Source of the DNA: Euglena gracilis
Lineage: Eukaryota > Euglenida > Euglenophyceae > Euglenales
Reading direction: 5' to 3'
Length of the DNA: 64,000 nucleotides
Assembly: GCA_039621445.1 (NCBI GenBank)
Contig: CP154956.1
Coordinates: 4,462,170-4,526,169 of the forward strand
Shown: positions 38,013-49,626 of the stretch, one piece after another
Layout: each line of letters starts with the position of its first letter
Numbering within the stretch: position 1 is the stretch's first letter
Program-made: the position numbers and the translations under genes
The notes under the pieces: model-generated
Seen by the model: only the letters and a program-made list of their open reading frames with translations
Told to the model about the DNA's origin: nothing
Databases searched by the model: none

Positions 38013-39330
38013 GCCCTTAGGGGCCCTGATCTGGTCTGCTCTCTCCAACGCATCGCACTCCCTTCTTGGTATTTTTCTTGACCCATCTCCACAATTTCTT
38101 CTCTCCCTTTTCCTCTCATCCTCCATCATCAGCCATTGTTTACGGATTTTTTTTTTCGAGCCAACCTGTGGGCTTGTGCTGGTTTTGAACGGAGTGAGAG
38201 AGGTTCATAATCACAGGGGATAGTTGTTCCCTCCTATTTAGAGCCACCCTGCCCCTGTGACTACCACATCAAGTGGAGTGGAGTGCCCGGCTGCCTTATT
38301 GAAGTGGCAGTGCTCCTTGTACAGCCTTTCCCCCACTATCTGTCAGCCCGGCGCAACCTCTCCCGCATCCTGCAGCTCACCGTCTCGGTTGCAGCCGTCA
38401 GCCAGATCTCCAGAGCTCGCCCCCCCCCTGACACTACCCACGGTGTACCGGGACGCCCCGTCTGCCTGGAGTTCACTTACGGCTGCCGGGAGACTCTCCC
38501 CCATTGGGAGCACTGTCAGTCTTGCACTCAGGGCGCCTCGTCGCCAATAGCCCCCAGGCCATAGGCAGGCCATAGGCCTGGGTCTGCTGGTTTTCCCCAC
38601 AACTACTGGCACCTCTTCTAGACCAAACCCCCCACCACGGTGTTTTTTCGTCCCAGCGCTTTGCTGAGCCGCAAATTGGTCATTTGGACCACGCCATTTT
38701 AGGTTGGGGGTCCCGCCATTTGCCCTTACGTCGAATCCTAGGCAAGACGGTTATGGATTTTGAGTGCCAAATCAGGGGCAAATGGGTGGGGCAATTCTTT
38801 GGTCAAAAAGGATTCTTTTTTTGCAATTGGCAGTTTCTTGAGCATTTACAGTAAGGGACTCCATCTTGTATCTCTTATGACACTCAGGACTCCCGCTTCC
38901 GTTTCAAGGGACGGCAAAAAGAGCTGAATAGGGAATTGATGGATCTATGAATAGGGAGCTGAATAGGGAAACTGCTAGTGACCACCGACGATGAAAGCTA
39001 TTTACTTTCCACTTCTTTTTCTGATCTACTCCTCTGACTATAATCTCCATCTCTATCTATAAATATTATTGTTGCTGTTTTTTTGTTTTTTACTTTTGTT
39101 TTTGTTGGACCGGCGGCTGTGGGATCCCCATCCCTGTTTCCATAATCACAGGGATAAAGAGCTTTGCCCTTACGGGAGCGCTGGCCGCATCACTCGCAAA
39201 ATAACACCTAATAATAGGGGGGGCTGAGGGTACATGGCCCGGTCACGGTCGTGGATATCATGCATATGATACCACCTGCGGCCAGCGTATTCCATGAATA
39301 CGAACGTGACTTTGAACTCAACTCAACTCA
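38013..39330 (+). other. Unique sequence after the minisatellite; one protein-like fragment
   Basis: At 38283-38564 a + frame reads MPGCLIEVAVLLVQPFPHYL then SARRNLSRILQLTVSVAAVS and, later, GRPVCLEFTYGCRETLPHWE HCQSC. It has Cys and Trp residues and no low complexity, but no family is recognised. The remainder shows no gene. Confidence 0.3.
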
Positions 39331-39349
39331 ACTCTCTCTCTCTCTCTCT

Positions 39350-40327
39350 CTCTCTCTTCTGAATCGGTGTTGCTGGGGGAACTCCTTGGGGGGAACTCCT
39401 TGCCGACCCGAGAGTGTGTGCTTGTGGGGGAAGTGTGTTGTCAGTCTGTATGGGCGCGTGTGTTGTCAGTCTGTGTTGCGGTTTCGCCCCAGGCTGGCAG
39501 GTGGGGCATCGTCAGGGGTGACGACCCTGCCAACCCTCGTCCCCGACCGCTCTTGTCTGTGTGGTGCAGACCGTTACAAACGAGCTCTGCGTCACCCTCC
39601 CGGGGGTGGGGGAGGGGGGGGGCTGAAAAAAACCGGCCCCAAAAACAAGGCAGCGCGGGACGGAAAAATGGTCCACTACCTACGGGGCACCCTCCGGGAC
39701 AGCACCCTTTGGGGAGGGCGAGACAAGGCCCTTTCGGTGTGGAAAGAGGCAAAAATTGCCGAAAAATACGGACGGCACCCGAAGGCTTGGGGCGCGAGTA
39801 CCCAAATTAAGCCGCCGGTCCTGGGGTCGCAGCACCAACCCCTGGGGGAGGGGTGGCCTGAGCCGCCGGTTGCTCAGCAGAACTGCCGCGGGTTTAGCCC
39901 ACAAAATGGGGCGCTGGGGGCGAGGCATGGGGGTGCGAAACAACCGCGCCATGCAATTCTGGGAAAAATGCCATGGAAAGCTCCATGGGACGCAGGGTCA
40001 CTGCGTAAATCTCTCTTCTGAATCGGTGTTGCTGGGGGAACTCCTTGGGGGGAACTCCTTGCCGACCCGAGAGTGTGTGCTTGTGGGGGAAGTGTGTTGT
40101 CAGTCGGTATGGGCGCGTGTGTTGTCAGTCTGTGTTGCGGTTTCGCCCCAGGCTGGCAGGTGGGGCATCGTCAGGGGTGACGACCCTGCCAACCCTCGTC
40201 CCCGACCGCTCTTGTCTGTGTGGTGCAGACCGTTACAAACGAGCTCTGCGTCACCCTCCCGGGGGTGGGGGAGGGGGGGGCTGAAAAAAACCGGCCCCAA
40301 AAACAAGGCAGCGCGGGACGGAAAAAT

Positions 40328-40331
<4 letters not shown>
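39350..40331. repeat. 318-bp direct repeat pair bounded by CT tracts
   Basis: The copies at about 39354-39673 and 40012-40331 are nearly identical, with a few substitutions and one length difference in a G-run. They start TCTTCTGAATCGGTGTTGCT and end GGACGGAAAAATGGT. The outer flanks are (CT)n on both sides (39333-39356 and 40331-40387). A 338-bp internal segment separates them. The arrangement resembles terminal direct repeats but lacks TG...CA ends. The frame 39251-40021 reads through with ADRYKRALRHPPG, with no recognised domain. Confidence 0.85.
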
Positions 40332-40381
<50 letters not shown>

Positions 40382-40387
40382 TCTCTG
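40331..40387. repeat. (CT)n microsatellite
   Basis: About 28 CT units with one GT interruption, abutting the second direct-repeat copy. Confidence 0.95.
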
Positions 40388-41060
40388 AAGACCCTCTTGT
40401 CGGTAGGGGGTGGGGTGGCGAGTAGGTTTGGGGCAAACATATGGGGGGGTTGGGGGTGGGCCGTCCCCTTTTGTCAAACCTCATCAATTCACGTGTGGTC
40501 GGATTGAAATGATTTGACGAAGTCCAATTTGTTTTGCACACTGGTCGCTGGATACTTCCAATTGCACCCACATAATTATTGGGTTTGGTATTTGGTGTTG
40601 ACATTTGGAGGGTGTCCCCCCACCTGCCAACGGGGTCCTGCCACACCCTTGGTACCCAAGAGCCCCCAAAAAGGTTGGATACATTCTTCATTCCGGTAAT
40701 TTGCCCCCAGAATTTGCATCCATTTTGATATATTTTTGTCCCAAAAACCAAAATCTCATATTGGGTTGAACGGGGGGGGGATATATTTTTTTGCCTTGGT
40801 CGGAAATTGGCCATTAACTGCAATCGGTTGTGCACTGTTTAAGTGGGGGGGGTGGACAGAGTGACCGACCCTCTGGGAGGGGGGGGGGGTGTTTGAAAAG
40901 TGACCAACTGGCTTTTTGAAGGTTGAAAGTGATGGTAGGTTCCGGACCCCTCTTGATGGCAAGGGGGATTGGTGCCCCTGTTTGTCAAGGGATCCTGGCA
41001 GTTTTTTTTTGTAATTGAATCAAAATAATGGGATTGCACAAGGCAGGAGCTTGATCTCCC
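40388..41060. other. No gene; GTGACTGACTGG-family repeat at 40855-40935
   Basis: It contains GAGTGACCGACCCTCTGGG, a G-run and GAAAAGTGACCAACTGGCTT, a diverged member of the family seen at 12725-13000 and 58375-58500. No coding signal is visible. Confidence 0.6.
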
Positions 41061-41073
41061 CGCAAGGACTTAA

Positions 41074-41780
<707 letters not shown>

Positions 41781-41821
41781 AGGACCTAAATTCCTTGCCA
41801 ACCCTTCACTGTCTACCCCAG

Positions 41822-41929
41822 GCCCAGGGCAACATCGACGCCATCCTGGGGGACCAAATGCTGGTGACGTTCAACGCCCATTTCCACTGCTCCGATCCGC
41901 CCTCCGCGGCCAGCAACGTCGCCCTGGAG
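41822..41929 (+). CDS. Receptor cyclase-like gene, candidate exon: class III cyclase GD/FNA segment
   Basis: The acceptor is ACCCTTCACTGTCTACCCCAG and the donor GAG|GTGATG; both are phase 0. The peptide is AQGNIDAILGDQMLVTFNAH then FHCSDPPSAASNVALE. In class III cyclases the hairpin 'hgG.v.k.iGD.vmavF' carries the second metal-binding Asp, which is kept here (ILGDQMLVTF). The FNA variant followed by 'h...A...Al' is typical of a divergent branch in protists and algae as I recall it. Spliced after SAVHSIAAK of the previous exon, it reads as one continuous domain. Confidence 0.85.
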
Positions 41930-42475
41930 GTGATGGAGGCCACGCCGTTCCCATTGCTCCACATGCCGTTGCACATTTTTCGTGATCTTTCTTTGCGTGG
42001 AGGGGGGGTTGCCCCCCCCAACCACCAGGATCGGGGCTGGGGATAGGCATCCACCCCCCTGGGGATAGGGATCGACCCCCCCACCTCCATAGGGTCCATA
42101 GTCCATAGCGTTTCTGGGAATTTCATTCAGCCCTAACTGTGGGTGCCGGGGGGGGGGGCAACTCAGTTTGTTGCCTGGCATAATCAAATTCAAACTTTTC
42201 AAACTTGGGAATCTGAATGCCACCCCTCCCATTTTTCCAGAGGCACCAATGTTTTTTGGTCAAAATTTGTTTCGGCGTCGTTGGTGTCAAAGGAATTTTC
42301 TCTTGCAACGTTCCAAGGTCTGTTTGGGGATCCGACCCCCCCCCTCCCTGCCCACCAGACCCTCCCGCACAGCCGTCCTCATGGACTGTCCAGCAAGGCC
42401 ACAGCGCCACTCAAATTGGAGAGGGCAAATCGAGAGGTGGTCAAGCCAGCCAGCAGCTTTTATCCAGCCAAGGAC

Positions 42476-42975
42476 CAAGCACCTCTGATGATGCTGGGCG
42501 ATGCTGGCACTTTTTTTTATTGCAGAATTCCGAAGAATTGAACCCAGAATTAATGCCCAATCATTTCCCGCAAATCTATCACACCCATTTTGGACATTTT
42601 TGATAATTTTTGTCATCTTTGTCAAAAATTGGCAAAAATTGGAAAAAAATTGCCAATTTTTGGTAGTTTTTGTGATTATTAGCAAGTTTATAGCATTTTT
42701 GGACGATTGATGCCATTTTTGGTGAATTTTGAGCCATTTTTTTTTGCAATCTTTGCAGGCATTGCTGGTCATTTTTGGAATTTGAGGTTATTTCAAGCAA
42801 TTTTAGGTTATTTTGGTCGCTTTCTGGGGCTTTTTGTGGTGATTTTTGGGCTTTTTGTGGTCTTGTTGGCTAGGTTGGGAGCCAATGGATGCAGATATTG
42901 GAGTGGTGGAGTGGATGCAGATACTGGACAAGATGCACTGGATGCCAGTATTGGATTAGATGCAAGTCAGGTAAA
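42476..42975. repeat. Dispersed repeat, GATGCTGGGCGAT family (copy 2)
   Basis: The left end is CAAGCACCTCTGATGATGCT, the inverse of the CAGAGGTGCTTG right end of copy 1. It is followed by GGGCGATGCTGGCA, a T-rich middle, GGTTGGGAGCCAATGGATGC and a short GGACAAGATGCA(C/G) array. The order is collinear with 5278-6070. No ORF is found. Confidence 0.75.
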
Positions 42976-43529
42976 CTGTCAGGTGACAGTTTCCCTGGGG
43001 GGTAGGTATCATTTTTCATTGGTTACCCACAGATGTCCTACTACAGGCTGGCCAGGGCCAGCCATGGCCAACTTGAGCATCAGAGTTGGAATGACTGTGG
43101 GTGCTTGGGACCCAGTTCCAGCCGAAGGATCCTCGGGGGGGTGTCAACCCAGGGGGTTTGGATGGGAAAAGCGCCTCCCTGGGTCAGGTTGAGTTCAACC
43201 CAAATGCACGTCAGTGACCGAGGGCTTGTAATCCAGCTGGAGACTCCCAGCTGGGGGAATGGTGTTGGATGGTTGGACCTTGAGGGGGGTGGTGGACCAC
43301 CGGGCCTACTGTTTTCAAACCAACCAACCAGCAGACTTGGGAACCTATGTGGTGGAGAGAAAGTAGTTTAGCCCTGTCGTCCGAAAGACTGTTTTCTTTG
43401 CGACGTTGAAGAAACCAGGTTTTTGAACAGTGCTGAGCTCTTTACCTTGCGCGTATTTTGACTGTAAAGCTGAAAACATGGCTTGGACGCTGGGTAGAGG
43501 CGGAGTTATGGGAAGCAACTTTTGGTGCA

Positions 43530-43760
43530 TTGCTCATTTTTTTGCCCAAAAACAGTTTTTATGGGTCTGGGAGGCCAAAAACATCGTTTCGGACAAAAAA
43601 TTTGTTCGGTTTTCCCCCGACTTTTTCGACCTGGTTTTGACCCAAAATCCATGGGTTTCGAGCCCAAAACGAGGCGCTGGCGGGTCGAAAAACGCTCATT
43701 TTTGGCCCAAAAACAGGTTTTCTGGGTCCGGGAGGCCAAAAACATCGTTTTGGGCATTTT
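43530..43760. repeat. 162-bp direct duplication (GCCCAAAAACAG ... GGGAGGCCAAAAACATCG)
   Basis: GCTCATTTTT-GCCCAAAAACAG followed by TGGGTC(T/C)GGGAGGCCAAAA and ACATCGTTT occurs at 43532-43591 and 43694-43756. It directly precedes the 190-bp tandem array. Confidence 0.85.
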
Positions 43761-43849
43761 TTTCACGATTTTTCCCGACTTTTTTGACGGAAAATGGCCA
43801 AGTCAAAACAGGCCAGAACCGTACGAAATGGCCAAAATTGGCCGAGAAA

Positions 43850-44720
43850 TGGCCGTAACTCGGGCTAGGTGGGGATTGCGGGGACATCAAAACATGGTTA
43901 GATAGGGCATTTTAGGGGCTTCAAATCAAGTCTACGGACGTTTCCATTGATTTCCCACCATTTTTGAGCAAATTTTGAAAAGTTAAGCAGGCGAAAACGA
44001 CCAAGTCGCAAGCCTGACACGCTGTTTTGGGCCGTAAATCGACCATGTTTCGGGCTGGGCGGGGACTTGCGGGGAAATCGAAATACCGTTAGTTAGGGCG
44101 TTCCAAGGGCTTCAATTTGGGTCTCCAGACATTTCCTTTGATTTTGCTTCATTTCCGAGATATTTTGACCCCCCCCCCCGAAAACAGCCCAAAAATTGCC
44201 CCTGAAATGGACTAAAATTGCCCGAAAAATTGCCGTAACTCGGGCTACAAGAAGAGTTAGGAGAGAAGTAAACCATGGTTGGAAAGGCCTTCCAGGCGCT
44301 TCATTTTCTCTCTCTGGACATTTCCTTTGATTTTGCTTCATTGCCGATATATTTTGGAAACATCGATTTTTTGACTCAACAACGGTCCAATAAACACCCC
44401 AAAATGGCCGTTTTGGGCCGCGCCGGAACATGGTCGGCGGCCAAAACGGTGAATGGGAGGCGATAGAGGGCCTCCGGGGGTGCATTTCGTCAGTGGGACA
44501 CTTCCGGAAATAATGTACGTTTTCTCGAGATATTTTCGAAAAATCGATTTTTCGCCGATTTTTGGACCCCGGCGAAATGGCAGAGTCGGAAGAGGGGGGG
44601 GGGCAGGCCAATCCTACCCAGTTTGGACCCCTTCGCGCGTGAATAACTCGGGCCTGGTGGGGAGTTGGGGGTCAAACGGAGGTGATTCGGAAACTAGAAA
44701 TCCAGACGCTCGCGACTGAA
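43850..44720. repeat. Diverged 190-bp satellite-like tandem array, about 4.5 units
   Basis: Landmarks recur at a constant 190-bp step: CTCGGGCTAGG (43859), TTCGGGCTGGG (44049), CTCGGGCTACA (44239) and the equivalent ATGGTCGGCGG (44429); a fifth, CTCGGGCCTGG, is at 44647. Each unit also carries GGACATTTCC(T/A)TTGATTT or its derivative and an (A/G)ATATTTT(G/C) step. Units are 60-75 percent similar by eye. It resembles a short satellite or nucleosome-repeat-length array inside an intron. Confidence 0.85.
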
Positions 44721-44990
44721 GAAAAATTCCGGGAACCAGACCGGGATCATGGTGATAATCTGCCGGTTCCCGAGTGGCCCGAGGGGACGGGGGGGGGGCC
44801 TAGGGGACAGATTAAGGTGGGGTCGCTGAGCTCTTATCTCTTCATGAGTAAGAGCGAAGCTTACCCCTGGGGAAAGGGGGGGTCCAACCCCCACCGGGCA
44901 GATTATTCTTCTTTAGGGATGGGGATCACCCGGGAAGGTCGGTGGGTGGGTGCCAACCCCAAGCCCCAGAACAAACTCTCGGGGGCAGAG

Positions 44991-45113
44991 GTACGGAGGG
45001 GCGTGCCGCCGGCTTTGCGGGGTGACCCTGCCTTCCCGGGGCGGGTGCAGGTCGGCTTGGCGGCCGGCCCGGTGTACGTCGGGCACCTCGGCTATGCCTC
45101 GTTCAAGGCCATG
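44991..45113 (+). CDS. Receptor cyclase-like gene, candidate exon: class III cyclase GIatG/GnlG segment
   Basis: Phase 0 at both ends (GCAGAG|GTA and ATG|GTGCGC). It encodes VRRGVPPALRGDPAFPGRVQ then VGLAAGPVYVGHLGYASFKAM. The second part matches 'vrvGIatG.vvvGnlGs..r..yt' of class III cyclases, the strand-turn-strand after the dimer-interface helix. The first part is a Pro/Gly loop of variable length. With the next exon it reads YASFKAMVAMGAPMKVASLL, as expected for the conserved GD/GxxVNxAxR region. Confidence 0.85.
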
Positions 45114-45378
45114 GTGCGCTGCTATCAGCCCCGCTGTTATGTCATTCCGTCGTTGTGCTTTTGGGTCACGTTTCTTGCTCCCAAAGGGGTGTGGACAAAT
45201 GACGAAAACACGGTTTTTCGTCTCTTGTCCTGGCCTGGTTTCTTTCTCAGCGAATCAAATCCAAAAGTTCAAAAAACCACATGCCACCTGGTTTGATATG
45301 GAAAATGGAAAGTTGTTCTTGGGCCAGGAAACTTGGAACAGAAGAAAAACTCAACAAGCCCAACCTTCCTCATCACAG

Positions 45379-45557
45379 GTGGCGATGGGGGCGCCCATGA
45401 AGGTGGCGTCCCTGCTTTCCCACCTCTCGGGCTTCCACGAGCCGGTGGCGCTTCTCTGCCCCTCTGTGTGCCAGCGCGTCAAGTACCACTTCGCCCTGCA
45501 GCCGGTGGACTTTGTGGAGCTGCCGCTGCTCGGAGAGCACGTCGCCCTCTACGCCAG
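45379..45557 (+). CDS. Receptor cyclase-like gene, candidate exon: C-terminal third of the cyclase domain
   Basis: The acceptor AACCTTCCTCATCACAG is strong and the donor CCAG|GTGTGC leaves phase 2. It encodes VAMGAPMKVASLLSHLSGFH then EPVALLCPSVCQRVKYHFAL and QPVDFVELPLLGEHVALYA. Canonical class III cyclases have 'G..VN.AaR.e', with Asn and Arg stabilising the transition state. Here the equivalents are Lys (MKVAS) and Leu (SLLSH). The end 'pvd.v.l.g..e.v.lY' matches the final strand. Together with the Asp-to-Asn change in the first strand this suggests loss or alteration of catalysis. Confidence 0.85.
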
Positions 45558-45638
45558 GTGTGCGTCCTGTGTGTGTGCACCAAAAGCGCACGCCCACACA
45601 CAGAAAGAAACACACACACACACACACAACACAGTACA

Positions 45639-45646
45639 CAGACAAC
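45639..45646. repeat. Left target-site duplication CAGACAAC
   Basis: Identical to 46445-46452 on the other side of the inverted-repeat element. Confidence 0.85.
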
Positions 45647-46444
45647 AGGGTTTCCCACAAATTCGTGCCACGAATAATCACGAACAATCACGAACAAGCA
45701 CGAATTTGGGGAGTTTCCAAAATCACGAATAATAACGAATAATCACGAATAATCACGAATTTGCACAAACGACCTGGAACAGTTTTTGTTCTCACTGCAG
45801 AATGTCTTCTTCTGAGAATGACTCCTCTATGAGCAGTCCTCCCCAAAAGGGAAACAAACGTGGAAACGGGGTGGAAATATGACGGCCCAGAAGCAAAAGA
45901 ATCAGCAAACAATGGGGAAGGCCACATTTCGGTCTTTTGTTTCATTTTTGGCTTTTGTAATTGTGTTACTGGGTTGGGCAAGCCAAGCTTTCAAGCCGAA
46001 GTGTGTGGAAGATATTGTGTCAAGCCGCTGTCATGATGTTCTGCAATGGCGATGTTGAGCAGCGCTTCTGTGTTCAACATGTGATCTGACCCTTTGTGCC
46101 CATGGACAGCACACTGTGCAACACAACACTGCACAGTCCAACACCACGCTTTGGCAACAACGTCATTCATTGGAGTCACTTTTTTGTCTGCAGCTTTGCT
46201 TCATGTTCAAGATTGCTGTCTAATGTAGGTGGTCAAAGAGCTTTGTTTTTGATATTTCTGTCGTTGGATGTGATACACAAGTCAGAAGAGGAGTGTGCAT
46301 TGGTTTTCTAGCCAGGTGAAGTAAAAAACCGGGCGATTTTGGGTAGCACGAATAATCACGAATAGTCACAAATAATCACGAATAATCACGAATAATCACG
46401 AATCAGGATTGAGGGTCCCTGGCAAGAATTTGTGGGAAACCCTG
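45646..46444. mobile_element. Non-autonomous TIR element (MITE-like), 0.8 kb, CAGGGTTTCCC termini
   Basis: The termini 45646-45670 and 46420-46444 are 25-bp inverted repeats with one mismatch, beginning CAGGGTTTCCCACAAATTC. CAGACAA flanks both ends (45639-45645; 46445-46451), extended to eight bases (CAGACAAC) if the first C is counted as target. Subterminal (CACGAATAAT)n decamers lie just inside both ends in the same orientation. No transposase ORF is present. The CAGGG start and 7-8-bp duplication suggest hAT-type mobilisation, but only the ends are evidence. It sits in the intron after the last cyclase-domain exon. Confidence 0.9.
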
Positions 46445-46452
46445 CAGACAAC
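46445..46452. repeat. Right target-site duplication CAGACAAC
   Basis: Matches 45639-45646; directly follows the right inverted repeat ending GGGAAACCCTG. Confidence 0.85.
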
Positions 46453-46459
46453 ATAAGTG

Positions 46460-46466
<7 letters not shown>

Positions 46467-46498
<32 letters not shown>

Positions 46499-46547
46499 AC
46501 ACAGACACAGACACACACACACACACACTCTCACTCAAATACACACC

Positions 46548-46608
<61 letters not shown>

Positions 46609-46609
46609 G
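46467..46609. repeat. CA microsatellite with interruptions
   Basis: Three CA tracts are separated by ATCACACAGACAG- and TCTCACTCAAATA-type interruptions. Confidence 0.95.
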
Positions 46610-47234
46610 ACATGCAGTACAAGAAATTGTTCATGTTCATCACTGACGGTGGTCGAAAACTGATTGTGACAATCAAGCTCATTGCAATCATCGCATATAA
46701 TTGAATGTCCTCTGGCCCGCATTTACCTGGCTTTGTAGCGTTGGTCTCTGCCAATCTGGCTGATGCCGGGCCGGGGAGGTACAGTACCTGGGAACATGCA
46801 GATAATTCTGAGTTTTTGAGTGCAATGGAGTTTCTTGAGACGCAGCTTCCCCGGGGAGGTCCTGCCAGCCAGCTCTCCGCAAGACTGCGGACCCTGCCCC
46901 TGGGGGTCCAATCAAAAAAAAATTGGGAGAGCCTCGCACAGTGGGCTGAGCCAATTTTTTTCTGGTGCCAATACCGATACTTTTGGGGGGGGAAACACCA
47001 AAATGATGAATATGACGTCATTTGGGGTTTTGTTTGAAAGATTCCAACCCACCTGGATTTGGACCTTTTTGTTAAAGGTTTGGGTCAGCTGAACCCCCCT
47101 GGACCCCCCCCCCCTAGGTCTTTATGAAATCCCTTGGTCACATGGCTTTGAAAACCGGAAAGTTACACTATCACCGGCCGGACAGAATAGTAGTACTGTC
47201 AAGAGTCGTTAAATCATGAAATGATCTTTGCCTG

Positions 47235-47325
47235 AGTATACTCTTGAGTACTCTATATACAGAGTATATACTCAGAGTATACACTGAGTATACTCTTGAG
47301 TACTCTATACACTGAGTATACTCTG
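47235..47325. repeat. Nested GAGTATACTC palindromes
   Basis: TGAGTATACTCTTGAGTACT is followed by CTATATACAGAGTATATACT and further copies of (T)GAGTATACTC and GAGTACTC. Almost every decamer is self-complementary, so the 90 bp can fold in many registers. Confidence 0.85.
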
Positions 47326-47712
47326 ACGGGAAACGTCTTACGGAGAACGTGCTCAGTCCTCTGTACACCCACTGAACATGGCTTTTAGCAATGAAGCATT
47401 GGGCAACTCTGCTGGGGCTTCTCCAAAGGTGAGGAATTTTCGGATGCCTTCCGATGTGAAGTATGGCAAGTGTAAGTCAACTTTTGGCCCCGTCCCTTTT
47501 CCCTGGCCAAGGTGGGCTCAGGAATGGTTTTTGATCCACTGAAACTCAATGTTTCACATGTTCACCTTTTTCTCGCGAGTTTGATCTAATTATTCGAATC
47601 TCCATTTAATGAAATTTGATTAATTGATTTTCCAGTTTTTTTTTATTTCTAAATTTTTATTTTTGGATTTAATATGTTTCTAGTTTCAGAGCAGAGCAGA
47701 GCAGTGAAACGC

Positions 47713-48156
47713 CAGGGGGGGGCAATGTGTTTTGCATTTCTTCGCATTTTTGCACGTTTTCTGCTTTTTTTTGCTTTTTTGAATTTTCCAAAAATGCGCA
47801 TTTTTGCGCTTTTTTTGCATTTTTGTGCATTTATCCCAGCACATCTTTTGCTTTTCAGCACATTTTTTCACGAGTACCCATTTTTCTGCATTTTGATTTT
47901 TTTACCCATTTTTTAAATCTTTTTTTATTTTTTTGAAATTTACACTTTCCACATAATTCCTTACACTTCTTGTAAATTTTGGTGCCATTTTGCATGGTTT
48001 TGGGCGATTTTTTTTGCAATTTTCGTGATTTTTTTTGGCGCTTTCCCCCTCATCTTTTTGCACAATATTTTGCACTTTTTTTTCCTTCAAAACGTGCGCA
48101 TTTTTTACGCATTTTTGCGCATTTTCTTTCGAGGCCAGGCTGGCGCATCCCCTCTG
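47713..48156. mobile_element. Older copy of the poly-G TIR, GCGCATTTTT-rich element
   Basis: It begins CAGGGGGGGCAATGTGTTTT and ends GGCTGGCGCATCCCCTCTG. The interior is (T)nGCGCATTTTT-type repeats, and TTGGTGCCATTTTGCATG is shared with the copy at 49627-50086. Flanking heptamers GAAACGC and GGAATGC agree at five of seven positions, consistent with an aged target duplication. Confidence 0.65.
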
Positions 48157-48223
48157 GGAATGCCATATAGTCATTACAGCAGTGGCATCCTCCTGTGCGG
48201 CACAGGAGCATCGCCATCTTCAG

Positions 48224-48314
48224 TCTCCAGGGTCGGGCAGCTGTTGGCCAAGAGACGGAGGAGTGGTTGTACCAGACCCAGGCATCCACAGCCATCAATC
48301 CGCACGATTTCCTG
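48224..48314 (+). CDS. Receptor cyclase-like gene, candidate exon: post-cyclase EEWLYQ segment
   Basis: The acceptor ATCGCCATCTTCAG and donor CTG|GTCGCC bound LQGRAAVGQETEEWLYQTQA then STAINPHDFL. The single leading T completes the codon left by the previous exon, so the phase fits (2 in, 0 out). An acidic 'EEW(M/L)YQL' helix shortly after the catalytic domain is a pattern I associate with this divergent cyclase branch, but the match is short. The role is probably structural or regulatory. Confidence 0.6.
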
Positions 48315-49393
48315 GTCGCCATATTGTACTCTCCTTTCAGGCATGGGGTGGGATTCTCAATTGCTCAGGAATTTTGCAAATCCCAAGCAACACATTTCAC
48401 TGAGTCAGAGTTCTGAGTTTTTTTCCCCCCCATGTCGCTCTGTTGACAAAGGGATCCGATTGATTGCCGTTGATGAAGTTCATCCTGATCCTGCTTTTGT
48501 TTTCAATACAACTGAAGACGAAACAATTAGCAGGCGACACTGATAAAGCTTTTCTTTGCCGTTGGAATGTCAGCAGTTCCTCGCAACCTGGACCTTGGCA
48601 GTCCCGATGGATGCCTGACACCATCAACGCTGATGCGCCGTCCGGGGATTGGGAAGAGACCAGACCTGCCCTAAGGCGACGGTCAGCAACGTAGGTGTTA
48701 AAGCGCAACAGTGGGCCAAGCACAACATTTTTTTTCTGTCAGACGGAATTGCCTGCACACTCGATCGTTTTGAGCTTCAGGGATCCTTTGGCACCTACAC
48801 ACTGGCTCTGTATTCCCAAAACTGTCCACACGTTCCAATGAGCCCTGGAGCCCCCCCCCCACAAATTTAAACCGTAAATTGCCCCCAAAGTACCAGTCAA
48901 AAGCAGGCGAGGAAGTGAGAAATGAACTCTGAACACGGTTAAATGGTGCCAGGGGTGCCAAAACAGAAGAAGAAGTAGGTCCCCGGTTTGTTAGATTTTC
49001 ATGTTGCATACTTGAACACAGACCTGCGTGTGGGCACCATTGGGCAACCGGGGGTGGCTGCAGGCTCACACTGCCCCAACGATGGCACCCAAAACCCCAG
49101 TATTTTTGTGGCCATTGTGCGGACTCGCGAACGTTTCGGGGGTGTTTGGTGCCTGCTGGCAGGTTGGAATCCAGTTGCAAGCCTTCTTTTTTTTGGTCCT
49201 TTTCTTCTGAAAACAGATCCAATCAGGAAATCAGGCGGTCGCCACTTGGCCGGGCCACCTCTGCCACCGGCGACGCCCCAGTGCCCCCCTCCCGCCTTTT
49301 CTGGGGAAAAGAAATAATGATGTATTTTGATTGGATTTGTGAACATATGCTGATTCCAAAATTTGTTCAACAAAGAAACCCAATGTCGTCGAG

Positions 49394-49540
49394 GCAGGCC
49401 TGGCGGCGACGTTCCGGGCTGCCACCCGGGCCCCCACGCTGGCCGAGGCGCAGGCGGCGGTCGGAGCCTACCTCACCCGCCACCCGGCAGACGCCCTGGC
49501 AGAGCGCCTGCTGGGTCGCACGGCCTGCTGGCAGCCCCGT
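49394..49540 (+). CDS. Receptor cyclase-like gene, candidate exon: C-terminal helical tail
   Basis: It follows GTCGTCGAG and reads AGLAATFRAATRAPTLAEAQ then AAVGAYLTRHPADALAERLL and GRTACWQPR. Helical, Ala/Leu-rich with 'hPaD..A..Ll.r', a tail pattern that would continue the EEWLYQ helix. High GC and protein-like composition contrast with the surrounding T-rich intron. The in-phase donor at 49541 is weak; the frame stays open to about 49615, so the exon may be longer. No stop codon or downstream end of the gene is established. Confidence 0.6.
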
Positions 49541-49626
49541 GTGGGGCTGACGCTGGCGGAGCGGCCCGACGGGGACCGGCCAGCCCTGTGCTTGCGACCT
49601 TTCCATGACAGAAACCGGACAATGTT

